Assembly (NCBI RefSeq): GCF_903166585.1
Contig: NZ_CAESCM010000015.1
Location: 62,001-126,000 of the forward strand
Length of the DNA: 64,000 bases
DNA from: Pedobacter ghigonis
GTDB lineage: Bacteria; Bacteroidota; Bacteroidia; Sphingobacteriales; Sphingobacteriaceae
Direction: 5' to 3'
The notes beneath the pieces were generated by a model, which did not search any database, was not told where the DNA came from, and saw only the letters and a program-made list of their open reading frames with translations. Each line of letters starts with the position of its first letter. Within the stretch, counting starts at the first letter, position 1. Position numbers and translations under genes: made by a program. This document shows, piece after piece, positions 53,448 through 62,701 of this stretch.

Positions 53448-54917
53448 ATGAAACAGATCCTGATTTTGCTGATTTCTATTTATTCATTTAACTGCTCAGC
53501 ACAAACCGAATTCCAAAACACCGATAATACCCTTATTTATCCTGACAGTACGGTTAAAAAGTTGAAATTCATTGTCGACTCATTGAATTTGAAGTTCAAA
53601 GTCTGCGATCTTAACCGAACATTCCACGCAAAACCGCAAACCAGAGCTAACTACATATCGTTTTCGGGAAAAAATATAATTGAAGCAAAAAAAGATCTTG
53701 AAGCTAATATTTCGTGGGATAGCTTTTTAAAAAAGTACCCTAATGTAAAAGCTGAAAACGAATTGCTGATAATTAAATTCAGTTATAAAAACTATCAGCA
53801 AAAACCGGTTATAGAATTTAGCAGCATGGAGCTGAATGGTAAATTTCAGCATAGTCTTGTTTTTGAACAGCATCTGGATCGCTATGCGGTTATTCCGAAA
53901 AATTCGTGGATTATGCTTTACGAGCCTGCCACCAGGTATTCAACCGAATCGTTAAGTGCATTTTAAATTACTGAAGATTTTAAACAAAATCCGCTTCCGG
54001 CGCATTACGCTAAAATGTTTCAGTATTCGGATTGTTTAATTGATACCTCTACTCAAATCTTCGCTAAAAAGGCAATAAGAAGTGGCGTATACTACAATGC
54101 AAAACAAACTAAGATAGGGGAGTTTGAAACCTATATTTTTGGAAAAACACAGAGGCCTGTTTATGCGAGTGAAGATAAAAACTATAATAAAAAGATAGAA
54201 TTATGGTATTCGAACAAGGCCTCCAAAATTGACAGCTTAAGGAAACAGGATGGCCGTTTTACTGAGCTGTTTAATGCAGCACTTGCTGAGGCGATAGAAA
54301 AAGGTGGTGGTAATGATGATTTTGAAGAAATGGTGGCCTTATATCACAATAAAGAAATGGCCCTTCAATTAAAAAGAAACAGGATTGTTGTTGGCACGTG
54401 AAGTATGGATGATAGTCCGAGGCGACATGCCATGAATATTGCCAAACTCTCGGCAGAGACAGCCAAATGGGAGATATTTCTCCGGGCTCATCTTGATATT
54501 ATGAACGATCGGTTTGATAGAATGAGTGATGGAAGTTATGCCCAGGCCGGACGAAAAACATATATCCGCGAGCTGGAAGTTTTAGATATTAATGTACTCG
54601 ATTTATTGCTCGGAATTAGTTTGCGCGTTGAAGACGCAAGCAATAACCACTATTATGGCAGCATTAGCAGATTGGGTAGGGCATTGTCAGAAACAAAAGA
54701 TAGGACCATTATTGAAGACAAAATGTTAAGCACTATTGCCGACAGTAACCTTGACGACTACAACAGGATGCTGATTTATTACCTGTATCTTAATTATAAT
54801 GGAAATTTAAGCGATAAAACGCTACAGAAAGCCAATTCGAAAAAGCTGGATTTAGCTGTTAAAACTTTGCCAAACTATTTAGCAAGTAAGTTAGGTGCCA
54901 ATGAAAAAGGTAAATAA
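53448..54917 (+). pseudogene. Unknown exported protein gene with two in-frame stop codons
   Basis: One frame of 490 codons runs from ATG 53448 to 54917 and is broken by TAA at 53964-53966 and TGA at 54399-54401. Between and after the stops the same frame continues with protein-like sequence and similar codon use. The N terminus carries a signal peptide (about 1-18). No family is recognised. If left intact it would be about 487 residues. Two C-to-T changes would be enough to create both stops (CAA to TAA, CGA to TGA), though other ancestors are possible. Readthrough cannot be excluded. Confidence 0.72.
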
Positions 54918-54971
54918 TTTTTTTGTTATGGAATTTTTTAAGGATTGTCATCATACCTGAAACCAACACCA

Positions 54972-55658
54972 ATGAAAACAAGAATTTCCGAAATAACCAT
55001 AGCCGAACCCTGCACGCAAAACTGGGATGAAATGGAAAAAGGTGCAGGCTTTAATTTCTGTACGGCCTGCAGTAAAAATGTAATCGATTTCTCGGGTTAT
55101 ACCAACGCCCAAATCATTCAAACACTGGCGGGCGCCAGTTCAACGGTGTGTGGACGCTTGACTCAGCTGCAATTAAACCAGCTCAACTACCATTTAATCG
55201 TTGTACCTGCAAAGAACAGGAACTGGATGAAATACCTGGGCGTATTGGCCATTGGAGCGAGCATTTTAACACAGAGTACACATGCAACACCAAAAAGGGA
55301 ATCTGTTGAGCTTATTAAGCCAAAAAACGATCATCAGGCAAATAAACCTGATGAGCCTGTTATTTTGAGAACATTTTATGGTTATATGTTTTTGAAAAAT
55401 AACAACGCCAATGTTCCAATGGCTGGTTTAAAACTCAGGTTAAAAGGTACCAACCTTACCACAGTTACTGATAAAAACGGACGTTACGAATTTAAAGTAG
55501 ACGACAGTTTATACTGGAAACATAATGAGTTAATTGCTGAAGGCAGCGAATACCTGGTTGCACTTAAATTGGATAATAAAACTGTTAAGCAGCAAGATTA
55601 TTATCCATATAAAGCAGAATATGCAATTATGGGCAAGATTAATGTTTCCTATAAATAG
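54972..55658 (+). CDS. Carboxypeptidase-like regulatory domain protein
   Basis: A 228-residue protein. The ATG at 54972 fits because the Bacteroidota-specific N-terminal segment EPCTQNWDEMEKGAGFNFC begins there; it has Cys-rich CTACSKNVIDFSGY that may bind metal. A helix near 90-105 could be a membrane anchor, and the last third (AGLKLRLKGTNLTTVTDKNG) is a carboxypeptidase-regulatory-like (CarboxypepD_reg) strand domain. Function unknown. A terminator follows, shared with the convergent side. Confidence 0.75.
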   Translation: MKTRISEITIAEPCTQNWDEMEKGAGFNFCTACSKNVIDFSGYTNAQIIQTLAGASSTVCGRLTQLQLNQLNYHLIVVPAKNRNWMKYLGVLAIGASILTQSTHATPKRESVELIKPKNDHQANKPDEPVILRTFYGYMFLKNNNANVPMAGLKLRLKGTNLTTVTDKNGRYEFKVDDSLYWKHNELIAEGSEYLVALKLDNKTVKQQDYYPYKAEYAIMGKINVSYK

Positions 55659-55705
55659 CCCTCTTATTAAAAAACACTAAATATAAATTACGCTTTCATT
55701 CTCTC

Positions 55706-55740
55706 AATGATCTGTACATTTTGTATGGATCATTTTTTTA
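55706..55740 (+). terminator. Rho-independent terminator between convergent genes
   Basis: A stem of about 13 pairs with two G-U pairs (55706-55718 with 55722-55734) is followed by T-rich sequence, just before the end of the Ppx/GppA gene. Confidence 0.8.
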
Positions 55741-56652
55741 TATCTGGCTGGCCAAAACGCCCATTTTTAGATCATAAGTAGAAAGTGTAAGCCTGTTTAT
55801 TTTACAACGGCCTAAAACATAATTCGTAATCAGGGAGGCAATTACAATCATATCTACCCGTAGCGGAATAATTCCGGGCATTTCTACCCTTTGCTGGTGG
55901 GTAGAGTTGATCAGCCTCAGCGCTATTTCAATGTAATCATCATAGTTAAACAGATAGGTTTTGATCTGTGCAATATCTATAGCCTCGTTATGCTTTCGGG
56001 TAAGGAGTTCGGCGAAGGTTTCGAACGCACCAGCCGAACCAATTAAAATTTGCGGTTTATATTTTTCACAGATTTCAAAAAGATCTGTCAGTTGTTCCTG
56101 AATGCGAAAGAGTATGGCTTGTTTATCTTCGTCAGAAAGGGGATCAGATTTAAAGAACTGTTGCATCAGGCGTGCCGCCCCAATGTTATAGCTTTTTTTC
56201 CAGATCAACTGTTCCGCGTTGCAGAGAATAAATTCTACGCTGCCACCACCAATATCCATAATTAGCGATAGCTCTTGTATGGCACCACTTAATTTTACGC
56301 CCTGGTAAATTAATTCGGCCTCTTCATCGCCGCTAATCGTTTCGATACTGATGCCGGTGGCTTCTTTAACAGCCTTTACAAAATCATTTCCATTCCCGGC
56401 GCTTCTCACTGCCGAAGTTGCAGTTGCCCTTACACGATCTACATTATACTCAGCAATAGTATTTTGAAAGTTTTTAAGGCAGTTTACACCTCTTTCAAAA
56501 GCAGCTGGGATAATAACATTATCGTTAATTCTGCCTTCACCCAGCTTAACCGGAACATTGGTTTTGTACAGAATTTCAAATGTAGTTGTATTTACTTCTG
56601 CAATAAGCAAATGAAAGGTGTTAGTGCCCAGATCGATAACAGCAATGCGCAT
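55738..56652 (-). CDS. Exopolyphosphatase / Ppx-GppA family protein
   Basis: A 304-residue sugar-kinase-fold phosphatase: DLGTNTFHLLIAEV near the N terminus and the second phosphate motif MDIGGGSVEFILC are typical. It lacks the C-terminal HD domain of the long form, so it is the short Ppx or GppA type, splitting polyphosphate or pppGpp. A TATTTTTG box lies 19 bases before the ATG. It is convergent with the carboxypeptidase-like gene. Confidence 0.88.
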   Translation of the reverse strand: MRIAVIDLGTNTFHLLIAEVNTTTFEILYKTNVPVKLGEGRINDNVIIPAAFERGVNCLKNFQNTIAEYNVDRVRATATSAVRSAGNGNDFVKAVKEATGISIETISGDEEAELIYQGVKLSGAIQELSLIMDIGGGSVEFILCNAEQLIWKKSYNIGAARLMQQFFKSDPLSDEDKQAILFRIQEQLTDLFEICEKYKPQILIGSAGAFETFAELLTRKHNEAIDIAQIKTYLFNYDDYIEIALRLINSTHQQRVEMPGIIPLRVDMIVIASLITNYVLGRCKINRLTLSTYDLKMGVLASQI

Positions 56653-56671
56653 AATAGTAGGTTTGTGAAAA

Positions 56672-56679
56672 CAAAAATA
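56672..56679 (-). promoter_or_regulatory. TAnnTTTG -7 box of the Ppx gene
   Basis: On the minus strand TATTTTTG ends 19 bases before the ATG at 56652. Confidence 0.55.
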
Positions 56680-56827
56680 AAGGACCTTCGGTACTGTAAG
56701 TCCTGCTATCCGTTAAATTTTGTTATTGTTGGTGCTAAATTAAGGTTCGTATAACAAAATATCATGGTTAACGGGCTTATTTTATTTCAGTTTTACCATT
56801 AGGTATATAAAATAGCCTGAAAATTTA

Positions 56828-57541
56828 TTACACTGCCATTTGTAATTGTCTGGCATTATGCAGTGCCGCTGTGCCCCATGTATTGTTAAAATAAACATAA
56901 ACTTCCTTAATATCTGCTTTAATTTGCATGGCGAAAGCATCAATCAATGCTTTATCATATTCCGATTTGTAAAGTACGGGCTTGCCATGAAAGCGATAAT
57001 ACACCTTATCCGTATTTTGGATCACCGTATCTGGTAGATCAGCAGGGTAACTCTGACCGCTAAAAATAATGTCACATTGAGAAAGTTCCTGATAAATCTC
57101 CTCGTTAAACCAGCTGAGATGACGAAACTCTACAACATTCTGAAAATCGGGATTTAGATTTTCGATTAGCCTGGCCAGCCGATCGGTTGTATATTCAAAT
57201 TTGGGTGGAAACTGAAATAATATACAGCCTATTTTCTCTTTTAAGCCTGATTGAACTGCGGCATAAAAATCGTTAATGAGTGTTTTACAATCATTAAGTT
57301 GTTTATAATGTGTAATTAAACGTGGAGCCTTGATGGTAAAAATAAATTCGCCGGGACTTTCATCATACCATTTGTCGAATGATTTTTGAGGTGGCATTTT
57401 ATAAAAGGTAGAATTGATTTCTATCGTATTAAAATGCTCACAATAATACTTAAACCAATCTTTTTGCACCAAGCCTTTCGGATAGAAGACTTCTTTCCAT
57501 TCGCGGTAATAAAAACCAGAACAACCAATTCGCCATTTCAT
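56828..57541 (-). CDS. DUF72 protein
   Basis: A 237-residue TIM-barrel-like protein with the DUF72 landmarks: WRIGCSGFYYREWK near the start, FNTIEINSTFYKMP, VVEFRHLSWF and the late YYRFHGKPVLY. Function is unknown. It stands alone, with about 175 bases to the Ppx gene and a dnaJ terminator upstream. Confidence 0.87.
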   Translation of the reverse strand: MKWRIGCSGFYYREWKEVFYPKGLVQKDWFKYYCEHFNTIEINSTFYKMPPQKSFDKWYDESPGEFIFTIKAPRLITHYKQLNDCKTLINDFYAAVQSGLKEKIGCILFQFPPKFEYTTDRLARLIENLNPDFQNVVEFRHLSWFNEEIYQELSQCDIIFSGQSYPADLPDTVIQNTDKVYYRFHGKPVLYKSEYDKALIDAFAMQIKADIKEVYVYFNNTWGTAALHNARQLQMAV

Positions 57542-57654
57542 TTACAGAAAACAGTGTATATACTGAAAGGTTTATTAGAAACGAAAATGGTGACAGATTA
57601 CATAAAGTGAATATTATCACTCTTTCTCTCGAGCCGAAATTACGCCTTGAAAAC

Positions 57655-57685
57655 AAAAAACCGATGCTTGCGACACCGGTTTTTT
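57655..57685 (-). terminator. Rho-independent terminator of the grpE-dnaJ side
   Basis: A 9-bp stem AAAAAACCG / CGGTTTTTT (57655-57663 and 57677-57685), with a T-rich continuation on the minus strand, lies 19 bases after the dnaJ stop. Confidence 0.75.
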
Positions 57686-57703
57686 AAATTTATGTGGAAT
57701 TAA

Positions 57704-58867
57704 TTACTCAAAATATTCTTTCATTCTTTCGAAGAAGCTCTTGTCGTTTTTGCCAGGTTGTGGCTTAAAGTTTGGAGATTCGCGTAATTTCTCTAAAGCA
57801 CTGCGTTCATCGCTGCTTAGCGCTTTAGGTGTCCAGATGTTGATGTGGATAATTTCATCACCTCTGTGGTACGAGTTCACCTCTGGTAAACCTTTGCCTT
57901 TTAAACGCAATAGTTTTCCGCTTTGGGTACCCGGATCAATTTTAATTTTGGCTTTACCATCAATTGTAGGTACTTCTATGCTCATTCCTAAAGCAGCATC
58001 TACAAAACTTAAGTGTAAATCGTAAACAATATTGTTGCCTTCGCGTTTTAAGGTTTCGTGTGGAGTTTCTTCAATTAAGATAATCAAATCGCCCGGAATA
58101 CCGCCGTTTGGTGCTGCATTTCCTTTACCGCTCATGCTCAGTTGCATGCCTTCGCTCACACCTGCAGGAATGTTAATGGTAATAGTTTCTTCACCACGTA
58201 CCACGCCATCACCATGGCAAACATTACATTTAGCTGTAATTTGCTGACCGCTTCCGTTACAGGTAGGGCAGGTTGATGCAGTTTGCATCTGGCCTAAAAT
58301 GGTATTGGTTACCCTGCGTACCTGGCCGCTGCCACCGCAAGTACCACAAGTACTTACCGATGATTTATCTTTTGCACCAGAACCGTCGCAGGTTTTACAT
58401 ACAATCAGTTTATTAACCTTAATTTTCTTTTCAGCACCGTGCGCAATTTCTTCAAGTGTTAATTTAACCTTAATGCGTAGGTTAGAACCTTTAGCTACAC
58501 GTCGGCCACCACGTTGCTGGCCACCGCCGCCACCACCAAAAAAGCTTTCGAATGGGTTATGACCACCAAAAATATCCCCAAAATTACTGAAGATATCATC
58601 CATGTTCATGTTGCCACCACCATAACCACCAGAGGCACTGCTGCCTACACCGGCATGGCCAAACTGATCGTAACGCTGTTTTTTCTCCGGGCTGCTTAAA
58701 ACTTCGTATGCTTCTGCAGCTTCTTTAAATTTATCCTCAGCGGCTTTATCTCCCGGGTTTTTATCTGGGTGATATTTGATCGCCATCTTACGGTAAGCTT
58801 TCTTTATCTCGTCAGCAGCTGCGCTTTTGGTTACGCCTAATACGTCGTAATAATCTCTTTTACTCAT
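57704..58867 (-). CDS. dnaJ: Chaperone DnaJ
   Basis: A 387-residue Hsp40 with J domain (HPD motif within YHPDKNPG), Gly/Phe-rich region (about 75-120), and four CxxCxGxG zinc repeats (CKTCDGSG, CGTCGGSG, CPTCNGSG, CNVCHGDG) before the C-terminal substrate domain. It stimulates DnaK ATPase and hands over unfolded clients. grpE lies 153 bases upstream; dnaK is not in the window. Confidence 0.95.
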   Translation of the reverse strand: MSKRDYYDVLGVTKSAAADEIKKAYRKMAIKYHPDKNPGDKAAEDKFKEAAEAYEVLSSPEKKQRYDQFGHAGVGSSASGGYGGGNMNMDDIFSNFGDIFGGHNPFESFFGGGGGGQQRGGRRVAKGSNLRIKVKLTLEEIAHGAEKKIKVNKLIVCKTCDGSGAKDKSSVSTCGTCGGSGQVRRVTNTILGQMQTASTCPTCNGSGQQITAKCNVCHGDGVVRGEETITINIPAGVSEGMQLSMSGKGNAAPNGGIPGDLIILIEETPHETLKREGNNIVYDLHLSFVDAALGMSIEVPTIDGKAKIKIDPGTQSGKLLRLKGKGLPEVNSYHRGDEIIHINIWTPKALSSDERSALEKLRESPNFKPQPGKNDKSFFERMKEYFE

Positions 58868-58884
58868 TTTCTTTATAAACGTTA

Positions 58885-59018
58885 AAATGTTTGAAGGTTG
58901 AAACGATCAACGTTATGCTACCCAACAAACATTCTATTTATTATTTTATGGTTTGGAACTGGTTATTGAAATTATTGTCTACAACATTCCAACCGATAAC
59001 CTTCCAACTTTTCAATTT
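58885..59018. repeat. Phrase-like repeats between grpE and dnaJ
   Basis: AATGTTTGAAGGTTGAAACG and the approximate inverse ACAACATTCCAACCGATAACC sit at the two ends of the spacer. They look like the other phrase repeats. Confidence 0.5.
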
Positions 59019-59020
59019 TT

Positions 59021-59602
59021 CTAAGCGCCAACTACTACTTTAGCAAAGCGGATTACATTATCATTTAAAGTATAACCTTTTTCAACCTCATCAATAACCT
59101 TACCCTTTAATTCTTCGGTAGGGGCAGGGATATTGGTAATGGCCTCGTGGAAATCGGTATTAAAAGGCTGGCTGATGCTTTCTACATCTTTTAAACCTTT
59201 TTGCGCCAAAGTGTTTTTTAATTTGGTGCTAACCAATAAAACACCTTCTTTAACCGGAGCAACCTCACTTGCGCTTTCCATTGCTTTTAATGCACGGTCA
59301 AAATCATCTAAAACCGGTAAAAGCGAAACAATTACATCTTTACCAGCGGTTTGTAACAACTCTACGCGTTCTTTTTGTGTACGGCGTTTGTAATTGTCAA
59401 ACTCTGCATATAAACGCAGGTATTTATCATTAAGTTGTTGAACTTCTGCCTGTAATTTCTCTTCAGCAGTTAGTTCCGGAGCCTGCTCAGTTACATTTGC
59501 AGCAGCATCAGTATTTTCTACATTTTCAGTAGGATTTTCTGATGTATTTTCAGTATTCATTATATTTTCTTCTTTATCGTTATTTTTCTTCTTATTAAAC
59601 AT
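59021..59602 (-). CDS. grpE: Nucleotide exchange factor GrpE
   Basis: A 193-residue protein with an acidic N-terminal tail (about 1-45), a long coiled coil (about 48-100) containing LRLYAEFDNYKRRTQKERV, and a beta domain with GYTLNDNVIRFAKVVVG at its end. It releases ADP from DnaK. The first ATG is used; a second ATG 14 codons later is also possible. ftsE lies upstream with a hairpin-containing spacer, dnaJ downstream. Confidence 0.93.
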   Translation of the reverse strand: MFNKKKNNDKEENIMNTENTSENPTENVENTDAAANVTEQAPELTAEEKLQAEVQQLNDKYLRLYAEFDNYKRRTQKERVELLQTAGKDVIVSLLPVLDDFDRALKAMESASEVAPVKEGVLLVSTKLKNTLAQKGLKDVESISQPFNTDFHEAITNIPAPTEELKGKVIDEVEKGYTLNDNVIRFAKVVVGA

Positions 59603-59655
59603 AATACCAGGCTGAATTTTTTTGTGTTAATCTCAACTATTTTGCCATAAACGGA

Positions 59656-59708
59656 AATCAGCCAAGCTGTCAGATTTATTTGTAATTATCTGAACAGTTT
59701 GGCTGATT
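59656..59708. repeat. 20-bp hairpin repeat between ftsE and grpE
   Basis: AATCAGCCAA...CTGTCAGAT (59656-59675) is nearly the inverse of 59688-59708, followed by a second small hairpin CTGAC/GTCAG. There is no T-run in the minus direction, so it is more likely a repeat than a classic terminator. Confidence 0.6.
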
Positions 59709-59730
59709 AGCTGACGGATGTCAGAATTTT

Positions 59731-60414
59731 TTATGCTATTTGTGCATCTTCGTGAACAATACCATTTTCGCATTTGATGATACGCGATGGGAAAGTACGT
59801 ATGATGTGGTAATCGTGTGTAGCCATTAAAACGGCGGTTCCGGCCTGACTGATTTGTTTCAATAGCGTTACAATTTCTTCCGAAGTTTCGGGATCTAAGT
59901 TACCTGTCGGTTCATCGGCCAATATAATTTCCGGATCGTTTAACAAGGCCCTTGCAATTACGATGCGTTGCTGCTCGCCACCAGAAATTTCGTGTGGCAT
60001 TTTTTTAATCTTCGAGCGTAAACCCACTTTATCCAAAACATCTTTTACGCGCTCGTTAATCAGCTTTTCGTCTTTCCAGCCAGTAGCTTTGAGTACAAAT
60101 TCGAGGTTTTTTTCAATTGTCCTGTCTGTAAGAAGCTGAAAATCCTGAAAAACCACACCCAGTTTACGACGTAAAAAAGGCACCTGGCTTTCTTTCAGGT
60201 TTTTAAGGTCGAAGCCTGCAATGTTACCTTCGCCGCTACCAATATGCAAATCGCCATATAATATTTTAAGCAAACTACTCTTGCCCGAACCGGTTTGACC
60301 GATTAAGAATATAAATTCGTCTTTTTCGATGTGTAAATTTACGTTTGAGAGTACCAGATGTTTCTGTTGAAAAACATCAACATTGCTTAAATGAATTACT
60401 GCGTTACCTGTCAT
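59731..60414 (-). CDS. ftsE: ABC transporter ATP-binding protein, FtsE type
   Basis: A 227-residue ATPase with Walker A GQTGSGKSS, the signature SGGEQQR, Walker B ILADEPTGNLDP and the switch His in MATHDYH. Length and the missing extra domains fit FtsE, which with FtsX transmits cell-division signals to cell-wall hydrolases. No ftsX is adjacent here. A 67-residue gene ends 1 base upstream of its start, so the two are translationally coupled. Confidence 0.85.
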   Translation of the reverse strand: MTGNAVIHLSNVDVFQQKHLVLSNVNLHIEKDEFIFLIGQTGSGKSSLLKILYGDLHIGSGEGNIAGFDLKNLKESQVPFLRRKLGVVFQDFQLLTDRTIEKNLEFVLKATGWKDEKLINERVKDVLDKVGLRSKIKKMPHEISGGEQQRIVIARALLNDPEIILADEPTGNLDPETSEEIVTLLKQISQAGTAVLMATHDYHIIRTFPSRIIKCENGIVHEDAQIA

Positions 60415-60415
60415 A

Positions 60416-60619
60416 TTATATTTCTAATTTTGCAATCTGCCCAAAAGGCAGGTCTTTAACCATTTCCATAATGTAATCCTGTTTGTCACCCAAACCCAGT
60501 TTTTCCAACGATTTATCAGGCCTGTCTACCCTAAAATAAGCTAAAAGTGTAAACTTGTCATCTCTTAACTGTACGTAATCCGGAATTTTGGCTATGCCTT
60601 TAACTTTAACGATATACAT
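60416..60619 (-). CDS. 67-residue protein coupled to ftsE
   Basis: A 67-residue protein, start ATG 60619, begins MYIVKVKGIAKIPDYVQL and forms a compact alpha/beta-looking domain without membrane segments. I recognise no family. It ends 1 base before the ftsE start. A TATTTTTG box is found 6 bases before the ATG; earlier in-frame starts overlap that box and are rejected. Confidence 0.7.
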   Translation of the reverse strand: MYIVKVKGIAKIPDYVQLRDDKFTLLAYFRVDRPDKSLEKLGLGDKQDYIMEMVKDLPFGQIAKLEI

Positions 60620-60625
60620 TGTGCT

Positions 60626-60633
60626 CAAAAATA
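60626..60633 (-). promoter_or_regulatory. TAnnTTTG -7 box directly before the 67-residue gene
   Basis: On the minus strand TATTTTTG ends 6 bases before the ATG at 60619, so the mRNA may be nearly leaderless. Confidence 0.6.
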
Positions 60634-60670
60634 GCATTTCCAAATGATAAGCGAAAGTATGAAGCCCTTT

Positions 60671-62614
60671 TTATCTGACCAACATGAGCCAGCCGGTGTA
60701 GGTTTGGAAATCTTCGTTTAAATAAACCGAATAATAATACACTGCAGGAGGAAGTTCTTTCCCGTTCATTTTGCCATCCCAGGGCTTAAATGGTCCGGTA
60801 CTTTGGTAAACCAGGTTGCCAAAACGATTGATAATTTTGACTACCGGATTAGGGAATGACGCTGCTGCTGGTATATTCCAGGTATCGTTTACGCTATCGC
60901 CATTTGGTGAAAAAGTGTTGGGGATAACCACTTTTGGATAAACAGTTATGGTAACATCATCACTACTGCTGCTGCAGCCCGAATTTGAGGTAGCGTGTAA
61001 AGTGTAGGTGATATCGCGCGGTGGTGTAGCAACAGGGTTTAGTTTAGTTGGATCATTAAGATAATCGGCAGGTGTCCATAAATAGGTAACATCTCCAGAA
61101 ACCTTACCACTTAAAGTTATTTTTTGCCCATCTACGATCTTCTGATCCGCTCCGGCATCTGCCAAGGCATTTTTATTTACATTAATGGTTATTTGCGCTG
61201 TTTCGGAGCATGTGCCGTTGGTAACTTTTACTGTATAGGTGGTGGTTTCGGTAGGGGAAGCAACAGGGCTAGCACTTTTAGGGTCTGACAGGCCAATGGC
61301 AGGTTGCCAAAGGTATTCGGTGCCACCAGCTGCTGCTAACTGGATTGATTTCCCCTCGCAAATAGTAGCTGCTTGTATGTTGGTTGTAACCTGTACAGGA
61401 TCGTAAACCAGCACATGGGTTGATGCGTTTGCTGAACAACCATTTGCCGAAACAGTAACCGTATATTCGCCGTCCATGGCTTTGGTTGCATTAATGAATG
61501 TTGGACTTTGGGCTGTTGATGTAAACCCATTTGGCCCGGTCCAGCTGTAGCTTGTTCCACCCGATGCATTTAGTTGAATGGTGTATCCAATACAAAAAGG
61601 ACCAAAATTTTCAGCTTTGGCAATGGGCAATGGGTTTACCATTACTGTTATGGGATCGGATACTGCCCGACAGTTCACTTTATCTATATTTCCGTTTATG
61701 GCAGTAATTAAGCGGTATTGGTAGGTTCCAACTGGTTTGTTTAAAAAATCGATTGTAGCCTGTTTTGTAGTTGCTGCAGGAATATCAATCCAGCCAGAAC
61801 CTGTTTTTTCTTGCCACTGATAAACCGGATTGTTATACTCTGGCGAAATATTAGCATCTACCGTAAAGTTACCAGTATTGCCCACACACATATTTAATGA
61901 AGTGTTGTTGAGGTTGAAAAAGGGGGTGATGCCTGGACCGCAAGCCTGTACGGTAATATCGTCGAGCGCAAAATCATTACCACTGTTGGTCTGTGTGTCG
62001 TTTATCAGTTGCAGCGTTACAGTAGAATTGTTCCCGTTGCTAAAATCGAGCGAATATTGATGCCACCTTCCATCTGCTGTAACATTTCCGGTTGAAGTAC
62101 TGCCCAAAAGATTGCTATTGGGATCAATTACCTTTAAAATCATATTGGGTGGCTGGGCATTTGCAGCGGCCGAATTGGTATTAAGTACCCAAATAGATAA
62201 ACGCAAAAGGGTATTTGGACAAAGATTATCCATGCTTTGTTCAAAGAACACTGTTTTGGTAGCTATACCATCTATTAAAAGCATTAATCCATTGCTATCG
62301 CCGGTATGGTCTGCATGTGGTTGCCAGTAACTAGGGTAGGGATTGCCTGGAGTAGCTGGTGTTTTAACCAAACCTGATTGATTTGGCGCTAAAGCTCTTG
62401 AATTTGGCCCAGGAGGCCCCATGAAAGTTGTAAATGTAGTTGCTCCCGGAGCATATTGCGCTAACGGACCATACCAGTTATCGGTATTATTACCCTGTCC
62501 AAAAGTCTGGTTAATTAAAGGCTGACCAAAAGTGCCTATACATACCTGTGCCTTAGCAAAATTTGCAAATAGGAAAATGCAAAGAAAGGATAACGCTTTT
62601 ATGAAACGATACAT
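60671..62614 (-). CDS. Secreted adhesin-like protein with a type IX secretion C-terminal domain
   Basis: A 647-residue protein with signal peptide (about 1-22), a lectin-like or carbohydrate-binding beta domain (about 23-225), two to three Ig/PKD-like repeats rich in Gly, Thr and Pro (about 330-560), and a C-terminal gliding motility-associated sorting domain with the FSPNGDSVNDTWNI motif. This type B domain routes proteins to the type IX secretion system. The protein likely sits on the surface or is released; ligand unknown. GldC is encoded at 21 kb, but core secretion genes are not here. Confidence 0.82.
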   Translation of the reverse strand: MYRFIKALSFLCIFLFANFAKAQVCIGTFGQPLINQTFGQGNNTDNWYGPLAQYAPGATTFTTFMGPPGPNSRALAPNQSGLVKTPATPGNPYPSYWQPHADHTGDSNGLMLLIDGIATKTVFFEQSMDNLCPNTLLRLSIWVLNTNSAAANAQPPNMILKVIDPNSNLLGSTSTGNVTADGRWHQYSLDFSNGNNSTVTLQLINDTQTNSGNDFALDDITVQACGPGITPFFNLNNTSLNMCVGNTGNFTVDANISPEYNNPVYQWQEKTGSGWIDIPAATTKQATIDFLNKPVGTYQYRLITAINGNIDKVNCRAVSDPITVMVNPLPIAKAENFGPFCIGYTIQLNASGGTSYSWTGPNGFTSTAQSPTFINATKAMDGEYTVTVSANGCSANASTHVLVYDPVQVTTNIQAATICEGKSIQLAAAGGTEYLWQPAIGLSDPKSASPVASPTETTTYTVKVTNGTCSETAQITINVNKNALADAGADQKIVDGQKITLSGKVSGDVTYLWTPADYLNDPTKLNPVATPPRDITYTLHATSNSGCSSSSDDVTITVYPKVVIPNTFSPNGDSVNDTWNIPAAASFPNPVVKIINRFGNLVYQSTGPFKPWDGKMNGKELPPAVYYYSVYLNEDFQTYTGWLMLVR

Positions 62615-62701
62615 CTACTGGCTCAGGTGAATCAGCGAATATCTAAATAAAAAATTATAATTCAATTTAAATATTAACTAGCTTTTTGGTCAGTTTATTA
62701 G

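Noticed and set aside
59656..59708. Terminator for ftsE
   Set aside because: The stem is long, but on the minus strand it is followed by GATTTCCG rather than a T-run.
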